Below are positions 36,482 through 44,839 of a stretch of DNA of 64,000 bases, in pieces; within the stretch, counting starts at the first letter, position 1; every line of letters begins with the position of its first letter. A program made the position numbers and the translations under genes. The stretch is from positions 123,967 through 187,966 of the forward strand of contig DIDT01000061.1 in NCBI GenBank assembly GCA_002418285.1, given 5' to 3'. This DNA is from Phycisphaerales bacterium UBA5793 (GTDB taxonomy: Bacteria > Planctomycetota > Phycisphaerae > Phycisphaerales > UBA5793). The notes below the pieces were generated by a model. That model did not search any database. It worked only from the letters and a program-made list of their open reading frames with translations, and was not told where the DNA came from.

Positions 36482-37543
36482 GTGAACATCAGCAAACGGA
36501 CAGCGAGCCAAGGCGGTACGGGGCGATCAGAGCCTGCGGTGAGCCTGCCATCCACGCGATTGCGGTTCGTTTCAGCGGTGGCGCGAGCCCTCGATCATCG
36601 CTGTAAAGTGCGGCCGGGTGACAGGCTGGTGCTTGCAGTCAGCGGTGGAGCGGACTCGATGGCGCTGCTGCTGGCGATGGCGGCGCTGGCCCGGCGGTCG
36701 CATCGCACGTACGAACTGGTGGTGGCCCATGTGAATCATCACCTGCGTCCCGAGGCGGATGAAGAAGCGCAACAAGTGCGCGATGCGGCCGACCGGCTGG
36801 GGATCGAGAGCGTGGTGGATGACATTCAGCCAAGTGAGGCAAAGGGCAATCTCGCTGCGGCGGCGCGGAGCATGCGGTATGCGGCGCTGGCTGAGGTGGT
36901 GCAAGCCAAGCGGGCTGAAGTACTTGTCACTGCACATCACGGGACCGACCAACTCGAAACACTGCTGCTGGCTCTGATGCGTGGAGCGGGGCTTGACGGG
37001 TTGGCTGGCCTGGCGTGGCGGGCGCCGCGCTGGGGGGTGGAGATCATCCGGCCCATGCTCGATCAGACGCACGGGGACTGCGTGGAGCTTTGCGAACGCT
37101 GCGGCTGGTCATGGGCGGAAGACGCCTCCAACCAGGACGAGCGCAAGCGCCGGAATGCCGTTCGCGCCCAGCTTCTGCCCCTTTTGCTTCAACTCGCCCC
37201 GGATCTGGATCGGCGCATTCACCGGACCGCGGACCTCATGCGCGACGCCGCCGAACTTGTGTCCCGGCAGGCGGCGAGTGCGTTCGGAGTTGATTCGGCC
37301 GGAGCATTTGACCGTGCGAGACTGGCGGCAGTCGGCGAGCTGATTGTCGGTGCGGGCCTGCGCGATGCGGCTGCGGCACTGGGCAGCGGGCGCGATGAGC
37401 TGACGGCGGAAGTGGTCCGGCCCGTGGTGGAGGCGATCATGCAGACAAGCGTGCGCCGGCCGCGTCGCTTTGACTGGCCGGGCGGCGTGGTGGTGGACGT
37501 GCGGTCCAGAACGGTTCGCCTGACGGGAGCCGACAACCGCTGA
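36482..37543 (+). CDS. tilS: tRNA(Ile)-lysidine synthase
   Basis: 353-aa PP-loop ATPase that attaches lysine to C34 of the AUA-reading tRNA-Ile. The PP-loop SGGADS is at residues 54-59, followed by VVAHVNHHLRPEADEEAQQV and VTAHHGTDQLETLLL, the standard TilS motifs. The start is GTG at 36482. The C-terminal tRNA-binding domain is shorter than in E. coli, as in many bacterial forms. The ABC transporter gene begins 25 bases later. Confidence 0.95.
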   Translation: MNISKRTASQGGTGRSEPAVSLPSTRLRFVSAVARALDHRCKVRPGDRLVLAVSGGADSMALLLAMAALARRSHRTYELVVAHVNHHLRPEADEEAQQVRDAADRLGIESVVDDIQPSEAKGNLAAAARSMRYAALAEVVQAKRAEVLVTAHHGTDQLETLLLALMRGAGLDGLAGLAWRAPRWGVEIIRPMLDQTHGDCVELCERCGWSWAEDASNQDERKRRNAVRAQLLPLLLQLAPDLDRRIHRTADLMRDAAELVSRQAASAFGVDSAGAFDRARLAAVGELIVGAGLRDAAAALGSGRDELTAEVVRPVVEAIMQTSVRRPRRFDWPGGVVVDVRSRTVRLTGADNR

Positions 37544-37568
37544 GCGGTTCACGGGTAACAGCAGGGCC

Positions 37569-38300
37569 ATGGCGCGGGCCGGGTCGCGCCAGCAGGAGAA
37601 TCGGGTGGACGGGCACATCGTCGCATTGGGCATTCGCGATCTGAAGTACCGCTACGGGCCGACGGCGCCGTGGGTGGTCGATGTGCCTGCCTTGGATCTT
37701 GAGCGCGGCGAGCAGATGCTGCTGACCGGCGGATCGGGACGCGGCAAGAGCACGCTGCTCAACCTGATCGCAGGCCTCATCGATCCCGTCGAGGGGCGCA
37801 TCTTCGTCGGCGGCACGGATGTGCATTCGCTGCACGGCGCCAGCCGCGACCTGCATCGCGGCCGAACGATCGGCGTGATCTTCCAGACGTTCAACCTGCT
37901 ACACGGCTTCAGCGCCGTTGAGAACGTCATGACCGCGATGATGTTTTCGACGATCCCCCGGCACGAGCACCGCGGCAAGGCCGAGCAACTGCTCGAGCAT
38001 CTCGGCATTGATCGACCCAACGCGGATCCTGACAAGATGAGCATCGGCCAGCAGCAGCGCGTGGCGGTGGCGCGAGCCGTGGCGTGCGATCCGGTGCTGG
38101 TGCTTGCGGATGAGCCCACGGCAAGCCTCGATCCGGAAAACGCCGTGGTGGCGATGGATCTCATCCAGGCGATCTGCCTCGAGAAGAACGCGGCGCTGCT
38201 CTGCGTGAGCCACGATCCATCGATGACGGATCGGTTCGAGCGGCAAGGGTCACTCAACGATCTGGCGGCGACGGACCTGAGCGCGGAAGGGGCCTGCTGA
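37569..38300 (+). CDS. ABC transporter ATP-binding subunit (MacB/LolD type)
   Basis: 243-aa ATPase. Walker A is GGSGRGKST (54-62), the Q-loop is VIFQTFNLLHGF, the signature is altered to MSIGQQQRVAVARA, and Walker B is VLVLADEPTASLD. It pairs with the FtsX-type permease that starts one base after its stop. A GTG at 37605 with AGGAG upstream is a good alternative start. The trio with the permease and the DUF3299 protein resembles the zinc-responsive cluster PA4064-PA4066 of Pseudomonas (recollection). Confidence 0.9.
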   Translation: MARAGSRQQENRVDGHIVALGIRDLKYRYGPTAPWVVDVPALDLERGEQMLLTGGSGRGKSTLLNLIAGLIDPVEGRIFVGGTDVHSLHGASRDLHRGRTIGVIFQTFNLLHGFSAVENVMTAMMFSTIPRHEHRGKAEQLLEHLGIDRPNADPDKMSIGQQQRVAVARAVACDPVLVLADEPTASLDPENAVVAMDLIQAICLEKNAALLCVSHDPSMTDRFERQGSLNDLAATDLSAEGAC

Positions 38301-38301
38301 G

Positions 38302-39570
38302 ATGGCGATGACGGACTTCACCATCATCAGCCGCAGCATGCTCGGGCGTAAGTTCTCGACGATTACCACGATCATCACCGTGTCGGTCGCGGTGGGACTC
38401 ATGCTGCTGCTGCTGAGTCTGCGCAGCGCGGGCGAAGAGGCGTTCAGCCGTGGGTCAGGTAACATGCACCTGCTCGTCAGTCGCGACAGCAGCGCGCTGG
38501 TTTCAGTGCTCAACGGCATCTTCTACGCCAAGGCGCCGCAGCGGCCCATCGAGTGGAGCAAGTACGAGCAGATCGTGCAGACCTATCCGATCGACTGGGC
38601 CGTGCCGACGCAACTGGGCGACAGTTACCGCGGGTATCCGGTCATGGCGACGACGCCCGAGTTCTTCACCAAGTTTCAGCCCGATCCCGATGCGCCGTGG
38701 AAGTTGAGCAAAGGCGATTTCTTTGCCGCGCCCTTCGAGGTCGTGCTCGGCTCGGCTGTGGCACGTGCTACCGGACTGAAGATCGGTGATGAGATCGTCT
38801 TCACGCACGGCATGTCCAAGGAAGGGCACGAGCATCCGGAGTTTGAGTACAAGATCGTCGGCATTCTCGAACCCACCGGCACGAGTCATGATCGCGCGCT
38901 GTTTACGAGTATCGAGAGTACGTGGATTCTCCACGCGCACGACCGGCGTGAACAGGAAGACCACAACGCGAGCCACACGACGCTCGATGATCTGACGCCG
39001 CAGGATCAGAAGATCACCGGCATCTACATCGCGCTGCCGACGCGGCCGGGTTCGAAGGTGCCGGCGGTGCTGCAGCAGGTGTTCAACATGATGCGGTCCG
39101 ACACCTCGATCACGGTGGCGCAGCCCGGCGACGAGACGAAGAAATTCTTTGCGATCATCAAGAATATGAATCTGCTGTTCGTGGGCATGGCGGGCGTGGT
39201 GATGGTGAGCAGCGGGATCTCGATCATGCTTGCGCTCTACAACTCGATGGAGCAGCGGCAGCGGCAGATCGCGGTGCTGCGCGTGCTTGGCTGCAGTCGG
39301 GCGCGGATCTCTTCGCTCGTGCTCACCGAGTCGGCGATGATCGGGCTCATCGGGGCGATCGCGGGAATTGCGGTCTGGTTCATCGGATCAAAGGTTGCGG
39401 CGAGCATCCTCAAGGATGTGCTTGGCCTGGTTGTGCATCCGCATCTGGACCTGGCGACAACGCTCATCATCGTCATGGCGACGATCGGGCTCGCCTCGCT
39501 GGCGGGGGTAGTGCCTTCGGTGGTAGCGTACCGCACGCCGGTGGCTCGAAATCTCAAGGCCATCGGGTAG
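38302..39570 (+). CDS. FtsX-like ABC transporter permease
   Basis: 422-aa inner-membrane protein with one N-terminal helix (about residues 17-38), a periplasmic domain of about 230 residues and three C-terminal helices (about 290-312, 338-360, 388-410), the MacB/FtsX topology. The LRVLGCSRARISSLVLTESAMIGLIGA coupling loop is intact. It works with the ATPase encoded immediately upstream. Such systems move lipoproteins or act on periplasmic partners; there is no MacA-like gene nearby. Confidence 0.9.
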   Translation: MAMTDFTIISRSMLGRKFSTITTIITVSVAVGLMLLLLSLRSAGEEAFSRGSGNMHLLVSRDSSALVSVLNGIFYAKAPQRPIEWSKYEQIVQTYPIDWAVPTQLGDSYRGYPVMATTPEFFTKFQPDPDAPWKLSKGDFFAAPFEVVLGSAVARATGLKIGDEIVFTHGMSKEGHEHPEFEYKIVGILEPTGTSHDRALFTSIESTWILHAHDRREQEDHNASHTTLDDLTPQDQKITGIYIALPTRPGSKVPAVLQQVFNMMRSDTSITVAQPGDETKKFFAIIKNMNLLFVGMAGVVMVSSGISIMLALYNSMEQRQRQIAVLRVLGCSRARISSLVLTESAMIGLIGAIAGIAVWFIGSKVAASILKDVLGLVVHPHLDLATTLIIVMATIGLASLAGVVPSVVAYRTPVARNLKAIG

Positions 39571-39686
39571 GTTGAGGGCGACCAATCGGCCGACCCTGCG
39601 GGCCTGTTCGTCTACTATTGAGCGAATCGAGGTGGGCGTCCCGCCGGCCGCCTTTGATGTGGCGGCGCGGGAGGAAGGATTGAGGC

Positions 39687-40874
39687 ATGAAGGTGTTCTG
39701 GGGGATCATTGGCGTGCTGGCGGTCGTGACCGCGGCGCTGCTCATGAGCGGTCGCGGCGATGATCCCCGCCCCGGCGATGATTCGGTTGCCACGGCGCAG
39801 CCGGTCGAACCGCCGGTGACGAGGCCCAACCCCAAATCCGAGGCCGGGACGGCCTCCGCGCCGGCCGAGGCTGGTCCGCCGGAGGTCACGATTGAGCGTG
39901 ATGCTGAAACTCAATTGCCGCCTGCCCAGCCTGCGAAAGAGCCAGTCAAGGAACCGACCCGGCAACCCGAAGCGAAACCTGCGAACTCCCAGCCGGAGGG
40001 CGATGGTCCGCAAGCGCTGACTCCCAATGCCCCGGCGGCGATCGAGAAACTGGATTCGCCGAGCAAGGAGGAAGACCAGGCCGAACTCGATGCGCTGGTG
40101 AAGGAGTTGCAGCAGTCGGCCGGCGTCGGCGAAGAGCAAACGGCGACCGACGAACCTGAGGGCGTGGAACCTGAAGCGACGGAACCGAATGCCGTCAGAG
40201 CGGAATCAGTCTTGAGCGAGAAGGGGCCCAGCGAAGAAACGACTCAACCCGACACGCTGCAATCGACGCCGACCGGCTCGGAACCGAAAGCCGCGACCGG
40301 CGCCTCGAATGAGCCTGCTGCCCCGGCAAAGTCCGAGCCCATCGGCGAAAAGGTCGAATCCAGCAACGGCGCGAAGCCTGATCCGACGCAGCCCGAGATC
40401 ATCCCCTCGACGTTTGAGAAGCGCGAAGACGGCTCGGTGCTCGCCGACAAGCGTTTCGTCATTCGCGGCCAGGGCACGAAGGACAAGCCCTACGTCATCA
40501 CGTGGGACATGCTCGTCTCGGCTTCGGAGTCGTACGATCCGCGGCGCGACAAACTGAAGCTGCCCGAGCGCATCAAGATGCTCGATGGCAAGTATGTCAA
40601 GGTCGTCGGCTACGTCGCGTTTCCCATTGTGACTGAAGGGCCCAATGAGATGCTGGCGATGCTCAATGCGTGGGACGGCTGCTGCATCGGCGTGCCGCCC
40701 ACGCCCTACGACGCGGTCGAAGTGCGACTGCAGGACAACGCGACGGCCGAGCAGATGAAGATGAGCTGGGGCAGCGTGACTGGCAAGTTCAAGGTGGAGC
40801 CGTATCTGGCTGCGAACTGGCTGCTCGGGCTGTACCTGATGGAAGACGCTCGACTCGAGGCGGAGAGCATGTAG
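39687..40874 (+). CDS. DUF3299-like protein with a long low-complexity region
   Basis: 395-aa protein with one N-terminal membrane helix (3-20), about 220 residues rich in P, E, A and T, and a folded C-terminal domain (about 265-390). That domain holds KYVKVVGYVAFPIVTEGPNEMLAMLNAWDGCCIGVPPTPYDAVEV, the DUF3299 core with a vicinal Cys pair. The rest is probably a periplasmic spacer. It follows the ABC pair by 116 bases, the arrangement seen for DUF3299 genes elsewhere. The Cys pair could bind metal. Confidence 0.75.
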   Translation: MKVFWGIIGVLAVVTAALLMSGRGDDPRPGDDSVATAQPVEPPVTRPNPKSEAGTASAPAEAGPPEVTIERDAETQLPPAQPAKEPVKEPTRQPEAKPANSQPEGDGPQALTPNAPAAIEKLDSPSKEEDQAELDALVKELQQSAGVGEEQTATDEPEGVEPEATEPNAVRAESVLSEKGPSEETTQPDTLQSTPTGSEPKAATGASNEPAAPAKSEPIGEKVESSNGAKPDPTQPEIIPSTFEKREDGSVLADKRFVIRGQGTKDKPYVITWDMLVSASESYDPRRDKLKLPERIKMLDGKYVKVVGYVAFPIVTEGPNEMLAMLNAWDGCCIGVPPTPYDAVEVRLQDNATAEQMKMSWGSVTGKFKVEPYLAANWLLGLYLMEDARLEAESM

Positions 40875-40936
40875 GCGAAATCGTTTCCTCGCCACTCCGT
40901 GATCACATATTCAGACATTGAGAAAGAAGCAACGCA

Positions 40937-42157
40937 ATGGCCGAACGTCCATCCGACATGGACCGCGAACTGCAGGCGGAAATCGAAGCAGCGCTGGGCG
41001 ACATGAGCCTGGAGGACCTGGTCGCGGCTGGCCCGTCGCGACCGGCTCGTTCATCGAACGATGAAGCGCCAGCGCGACGGCCGCGCCTCGAACCCGGCGC
41101 GCGGATCCACGGCGTGGTCATGCGCGTGGGACGCGAAGATGTGTTTGTCGATCTCGGGCCGAAGATGCAGGGCGTGTGTCCGCTGCAGCAGTTCGAAGAG
41201 AATCCCAACGTGGGTGAGAACATCGAGTTCATCGTCAACCGCGTCGATCGGCGCGAGGGTCTCGTGCTGCTCGGCCGGGCCGGGTCGGTGCAGAAGGGCG
41301 AATGGGATACGCTGCAGAAGGGGCAGACGATCGAAGCCCAGTGCACCGGTGTCAACAAGGGCGGGCTGGAGATGCAGGTCGGCTCGATGCGCGCCTTCAT
41401 GCCCGCTGGCCAGGTCGATCGCCAGCACATCGATGATCTCTCGACGATGGTCGGCCAGTCGCTCACTTGCGAGGTGATGGATATCAACCGCGAGAAGCGC
41501 AATCTCGTGCTCTCGCGCAAGGCGGTGCAGGAGCGCGAGGCGGCGATCCAGCGCGAGAAGACGATGGAAACGCTCGCGGTCGGCCAGGAACTCGAAGGCA
41601 CGGTTCGACGACTCATGCCTTTTGGCGCGTTCGTCGACATCGGCGGCGTCGACGGGCTCGTGCACATCAGCGATCTTTCCTACGAGCGCGTCAACAAACC
41701 TGAAGATGTCGTGCACGAAGGGCAGACCGTTCGCGTCAAGGTGCTCAAGATCGATGATGGCGGCAACAAGATCTCGCTGGGCATGAAGCAGTGCGAGGCC
41801 GATCCGTTCAGCACGGCCGGCGCGACGCTCGCGCCGGGCGCCGAAGTGGTCGGCAAGGTGGTGCGCATTGCCGACTTCGGTGCGTTTGTGCAGATCGCAC
41901 CGGGGGTCGACGGGCTCATTCACATTTCCGAACTTTCACACGAGCGCGTGAACCGCGTGACGCAGGTCGTGAAAATGGACGAGATCGTGCGCGTGAAGGT
42001 GCTCGACGTCGATCCGAGCAATCGGCGCATCAGCCTTTCGCTCAAGGCGATGACCGCCAAGGCGGAAGAAGACATGTCGCGCGGCGATGACAACGCGATG
42101 GCCCGGCTCCGCGCCAAGTGGGGCAGCGACACCAAGCTCAAGGGTGGGTTGGGATGA
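40937..42157 (+). CDS. S1-domain RNA-binding protein (ribosomal protein S1-like)
   Basis: 406-aa protein with four S1 (OB-fold) domains at about residues 50-115, 125-195, 210-280 and 295-365. The third and fourth have the strongest signatures, GAFVDIGGVDGLVHISDLS and GAFVQIAPGVDGLIHISELS. A short acidic head precedes them. It is shorter than the six-domain E. coli S1 but fits the four-domain forms of other phyla, so it may be the cell's S1 or a paralogue. Its stop overlaps the next gene (ATGA). Confidence 0.85.
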   Translation: MAERPSDMDRELQAEIEAALGDMSLEDLVAAGPSRPARSSNDEAPARRPRLEPGARIHGVVMRVGREDVFVDLGPKMQGVCPLQQFEENPNVGENIEFIVNRVDRREGLVLLGRAGSVQKGEWDTLQKGQTIEAQCTGVNKGGLEMQVGSMRAFMPAGQVDRQHIDDLSTMVGQSLTCEVMDINREKRNLVLSRKAVQEREAAIQREKTMETLAVGQELEGTVRRLMPFGAFVDIGGVDGLVHISDLSYERVNKPEDVVHEGQTVRVKVLKIDDGGNKISLGMKQCEADPFSTAGATLAPGAEVVGKVVRIADFGAFVQIAPGVDGLIHISELSHERVNRVTQVVKMDEIVRVKVLDVDPSNRRISLSLKAMTAKAEEDMSRGDDNAMARLRAKWGSDTKLKGGLG

Positions 42158-42687
42158 GCCGACTCGCCGTTGTCAGTTGCAGCCTGAATCCCAACAGTCG
42201 AAGCCGCAACCTCGCCAGCCGGGCACATGAGTTGCTCAAGGCGCGCGGGGCGGATGTCGACTGGCTTGACCTGGCCGACATGCCGCTGCCGCTTTGCGAT
42301 GGCGGAGCAGCCTATGGCGACGCCAACGCCAAGGTGGTCAAGGAACGCCTGCGCGTGGCGCGTGGCATTCTGCTCGCGACTCCCATTTACAATTACGATG
42401 GCAGCGCTGCGGCCAAGAACCTCATCGAGATGACAGGACGGGACGTGTGGACCGACACGGTTGCTGGTTTCCTCTGCGCCGCTGGCGGGCAAGGCAGCTA
42501 CATGAGCGTGATGGCACTGGCGAGCAGCCTGATGCTCGATTTTCGCACGATCATCATTCCGCGTTTTGTTTATGCGACCGGCAAGGACTTTGATGGCGGC
42601 ACGATCACCGGCGCCGATGTGCTTGATCGCATCGAGGGGCTGACCAAGGAACTGCTGCGCTTCACCAGCGGGTTGTATCCCGCTTAG
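42154..42687 (+). CDS. NAD(P)H-dependent FMN reductase
   Basis: 177-aa flavodoxin-like reductase. The FMN-phosphate loop is SCSLNPNSRSRNLA (residues 8-21), TPIYNYDGSAAAKNLIE binds the isoalloxazine, and CAAGGQGSYMSVMALASSLM is typical. It would reduce free flavin or quinone with NAD(P)H. The ATG overlaps the S1-domain gene stop, indicating coupling, though the functional link is not obvious. Confidence 0.85.
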   Translation: MSRLAVVSCSLNPNSRSRNLASRAHELLKARGADVDWLDLADMPLPLCDGGAAYGDANAKVVKERLRVARGILLATPIYNYDGSAAAKNLIEMTGRDVWTDTVAGFLCAAGGQGSYMSVMALASSLMLDFRTIIIPRFVYATGKDFDGGTITGADVLDRIEGLTKELLRFTSGLYPA

Positions 42688-42746
42688 CCGCTCTGTCAGG
42701 TCCTGACCTGACCCACCGCTGGGTTGGATCGGGTGTATCATGCGCC

Positions 42747-43679
42747 ATGAACTGGCCCACACCCACGGGGCGGATTGTCATTGCCGGCGGGACCGGGTTT
42801 CTCGGCACGCACCTCGCGCGGCGGCTTTCTGAACTCGGCTGCGAAGTGATCGCCCTGGGTCGGCACGCGACGCCCCCGCCGGGCAAGTGGCGCATCGTGC
42901 AGTGGGACGCGCGTTCATTGGGCGACTGGGTCACGCACCTCGACGGCGCTGCGGCACTGGTCAACCTCGTCGGGCGCAGCGTGGATTGCATCAAGACGCC
43001 GGATCATTACGATGAGATTCTGCGCAGCCGCGTTGAAGCGACGCGCGTGCTGGGGCAGGCGGTGCGCAAGATCGCCGCGCCGCCGCCGGTCTGGGTGCAG
43101 ATGAGTACGGCCCACATCTACGGCGACCCGCCGGAAGTTGTGTGCGATGAGTCGGCGGCGTTCGGCTACGGCATGGCGCCGTTCGTCGGCCAGGCGTGGG
43201 AGGCTGAGTACGAGAAAGCGAAGCTCGAGTCGCAGCGCGGCGTTGTCCTGCGCACGAGCTTCGTCGTCGGCCGCGGCGGCGGTGCGATCAGTCGCCTGGA
43301 ATTGATTACCCGCCTGGGCCTTGGCGGTACGGTGGCGTCGGGCACGCAGGGCATGAGCTGGATTCACATCGCCGACATGACGCGCCTTATGGAGCGCGGC
43401 ATTGCCGATCCGAACATGAGCGGTGTGTACATCGCCAGTGCGCCCGGGCCGGTGTCGAACCGCGAGTTCATGAAAGCGCTGCGCAAGGCGATGCGCGTTC
43501 CCATCGGCCTGCCGGCGTTTGGTTGGATGGTGCGGATCGGGGCGCCGCTGCTCATGCGCACGGATCCGGAACTCGCGTTGTATGGGCGGTACGTGGTGCC
43601 TCAGCGCCTGCTCGACGAGGGGCACGAGTTCCTGTTTGCTGATCTCGACGCGGCGCTCGTGGATTTGTATCATCAGTAA
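42747..43679 (+). CDS. TIGR01777-type epimerase/short-chain dehydrogenase-like protein
   Basis: 310-aa extended SDR. The cofactor motif is IVIAGGTGFLGTHLARRL (residues 10-27); the block EILRSRVEATRVLGQAV and STAHIYGDPP with a degenerate active site are typical of the SDR39U1/TIGR01777 family. Function of the family is unknown, although members are linked to cell-division inhibitor annotation. It is followed by an empty 455-base region. Confidence 0.85.
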   Translation: MNWPTPTGRIVIAGGTGFLGTHLARRLSELGCEVIALGRHATPPPGKWRIVQWDARSLGDWVTHLDGAAALVNLVGRSVDCIKTPDHYDEILRSRVEATRVLGQAVRKIAAPPPVWVQMSTAHIYGDPPEVVCDESAAFGYGMAPFVGQAWEAEYEKAKLESQRGVVLRTSFVVGRGGGAISRLELITRLGLGGTVASGTQGMSWIHIADMTRLMERGIADPNMSGVYIASAPGPVSNREFMKALRKAMRVPIGLPAFGWMVRIGAPLLMRTDPELALYGRYVVPQRLLDEGHEFLFADLDAALVDLYHQ

Positions 43680-44134
43680 ACCCGGTCAGGGGCTGGCAAG
43701 TTCGCACCCGTTGATTGGAGGCTTTTGCGCCTGCTGTTGCCCGATCGGGTGGTATCGACACGGCTGGCGTCATTCGGACGCACTTAGTTCGCGCGGACGA
43801 AATGCGAACGCAGTGTTAATCCACATTGTGAAATAGGCGCGCAAGTCGCATCGGCGCGATCGAGAAGCGCGATGGTGGATTAATGTGGTTGTGCGCTCAC
43901 CGGTTTTGCGACCCGGTGTCTTCAGCATCCCGTATACTCTGCTGACGTCCGTTGGTACGCGATCGAAGTCGAACGCGGAGGCTCGGAGGCGCAACGCCTC
44001 GTTCACCTTGCTCCAACACATTGTGACGCTGATCAAGCCCACCTAAAGCAAGACATATCCCGAGGGATACTGAGGCTGCATCACCTCCAGCGAACCGCAT
44101 GTACCAACGGTCGTGAAACCAAAGGAGGTTTTCC
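43680..44134. other. 455-bp intergenic region with structured segments
   Basis: No gene-like frame. It holds an inverted repeat TTAATCCAC (43816-43824) / GTGGATTAA (43875-43883), a TATACT box at 43933-43938 that may be a -10 element, two perfect short hairpins at 43986-44000 and 44056-44069, and an ACCTCC at 44083-44088 complementary to the ribosome site of the next gene. The lower half is probably the leader of the small exported protein. Confidence 0.5.
44056..44134 (+). promoter_or_regulatory. Leader with anti-Shine-Dalgarno before the small exported protein
   Basis: TATCCC-GA-GGGATA (44056-44069) forms a hairpin. ACCTCC (44083-44088) is the exact complement of GGAGGT (44124-44129), the ribosome site of the gene at 44135. 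An alternative pairing could hide the ribosome site. The conclusion is inferred from complementarity only. Confidence 0.4.
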
Positions 44135-44479
44135 ATGAAGATCATCTGTTTGACGACGACTGCAATCGCGTTGAGTTCTGCGCCGGCAATCGCCGGTGTC
44201 TGCCCCGATGCGTTTCTGACCACGCTGCGAACGGCGATGGTGCAGCGCGCCATGGATGAGGCAGAAGGAACCCTGGCGGTGATCGCCGCTGATGGAAGCA
44301 CGTTCTCCATTCTGAAAGCGGACGACCATTACGCCAAGTACTCAGTCGATGACAAGACCGTCTACACACTGGACGGAAAGGAAGTGGAGCGCGACGTCGC
44401 GCTGGCTGTCGGTCGACATGCCAAGGTGACCTATGAGAAAGACCTGGCGTCACGAGTCGATGTCATGTCGGAGAAGTAA
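44135..44479 (+). CDS. Small exported protein
   Basis: 114-aa protein with a signal peptide (MKIICLTTTAIALSSAPAIAG, cleavage near residue 20) and a 90-residue mature part containing GTLAVIAADGSTFSILKADDHYAKYSVDDKTVYTLDGKEVERDVALAVGRHAKVTYEKDL. Short beta strands with an OB-like or DUF-like fold are likely; no family is recognised. AAAGGAGGT is a near-perfect ribosome site, which fixes the start. It stands alone before a structured region and a terminator. Confidence 0.75.
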   Translation: MKIICLTTTAIALSSAPAIAGVCPDAFLTTLRTAMVQRAMDEAEGTLAVIAADGSTFSILKADDHYAKYSVDDKTVYTLDGKEVERDVALAVGRHAKVTYEKDLASRVDVMSEK

Positions 44480-44480
44480 T

Positions 44481-44563
44481 CGACCAACGCACGGAGGAAA
44501 GTGGATGGGTACGGGCTGCTTGGTCGGTTGAAATGCCAACTGCTCTCGCGGAGGCCCATCCGC
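44481..44563 (+). other. Candidate structured RNA element after the small exported gene
   Basis: CGACCAA (44481-44487) can pair with TTGGTCG (44520-44526), and GTGGATGGG (44501-44509) with CCCATCCGC (44555-44563, one G-U pair). The two stems cross, as in an H-type pseudoknot, and GTTG/CAAC (44527/44537) can add a small hairpin. A strong terminator follows at 44583. It could be a 3'-UTR RNA or an attenuator before the head-gene module. No family match is recognised. Confidence 0.3.
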
Positions 44564-44582
44564 AGGTCACCCCCCTTCACGG

Positions 44583-44620
44583 CGCACCCAGCGACCAACT
44601 TCGCTGGGTGCGTTTTTTTT
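44583..44620 (+). terminator. Strong Rho-independent terminator before the head module
   Basis: Twelve-base perfect arms CGCACCCAGCGA (44583-44594) and TCGCTGGGTGCG (44601-44612) with a six-base loop are followed by eight T bases (44613-44620). It ends rightward transcription 219 bases before the portal gene. Apart from this and the structured element at 44481-44563 the 44480-44839 gap holds nothing gene-like. Confidence 0.92.
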
Positions 44621-44839
44621 GCCAGTTCATCGCGCGAGCAACGGCGTCTGGCAGGTTCGCGTAACCCGCCGCGTCGCTGTCCGCGCGCACCGCGACGCAT
44701 TGGTCGGCGTTCATTTTGTGGAATGTTCCAAATTGATGATCGAGGCGTGAAGCGGGCGTTTGCCGCCACCTTCACCCTGCATTGAGCGCTACGAGTCGCG
44801 CGCCGGCGCGCGGCGGCTGGTGATAGTGGAGGCTCGCCA

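Noticed and set aside
44491..44510. GGAGGAAAG resembling the conserved start of bacterial RNase P RNA
   Set aside because: The rest of the RNase P core (long P4 partner and ACAGAA...GGCUUA region) is absent and the segment is far too short.
44501..44785. Plus-strand frame between the small exported gene and the portal gene
   Set aside because: It crosses the strong terminator, is Arg-rich and has no ribosome site or domain.
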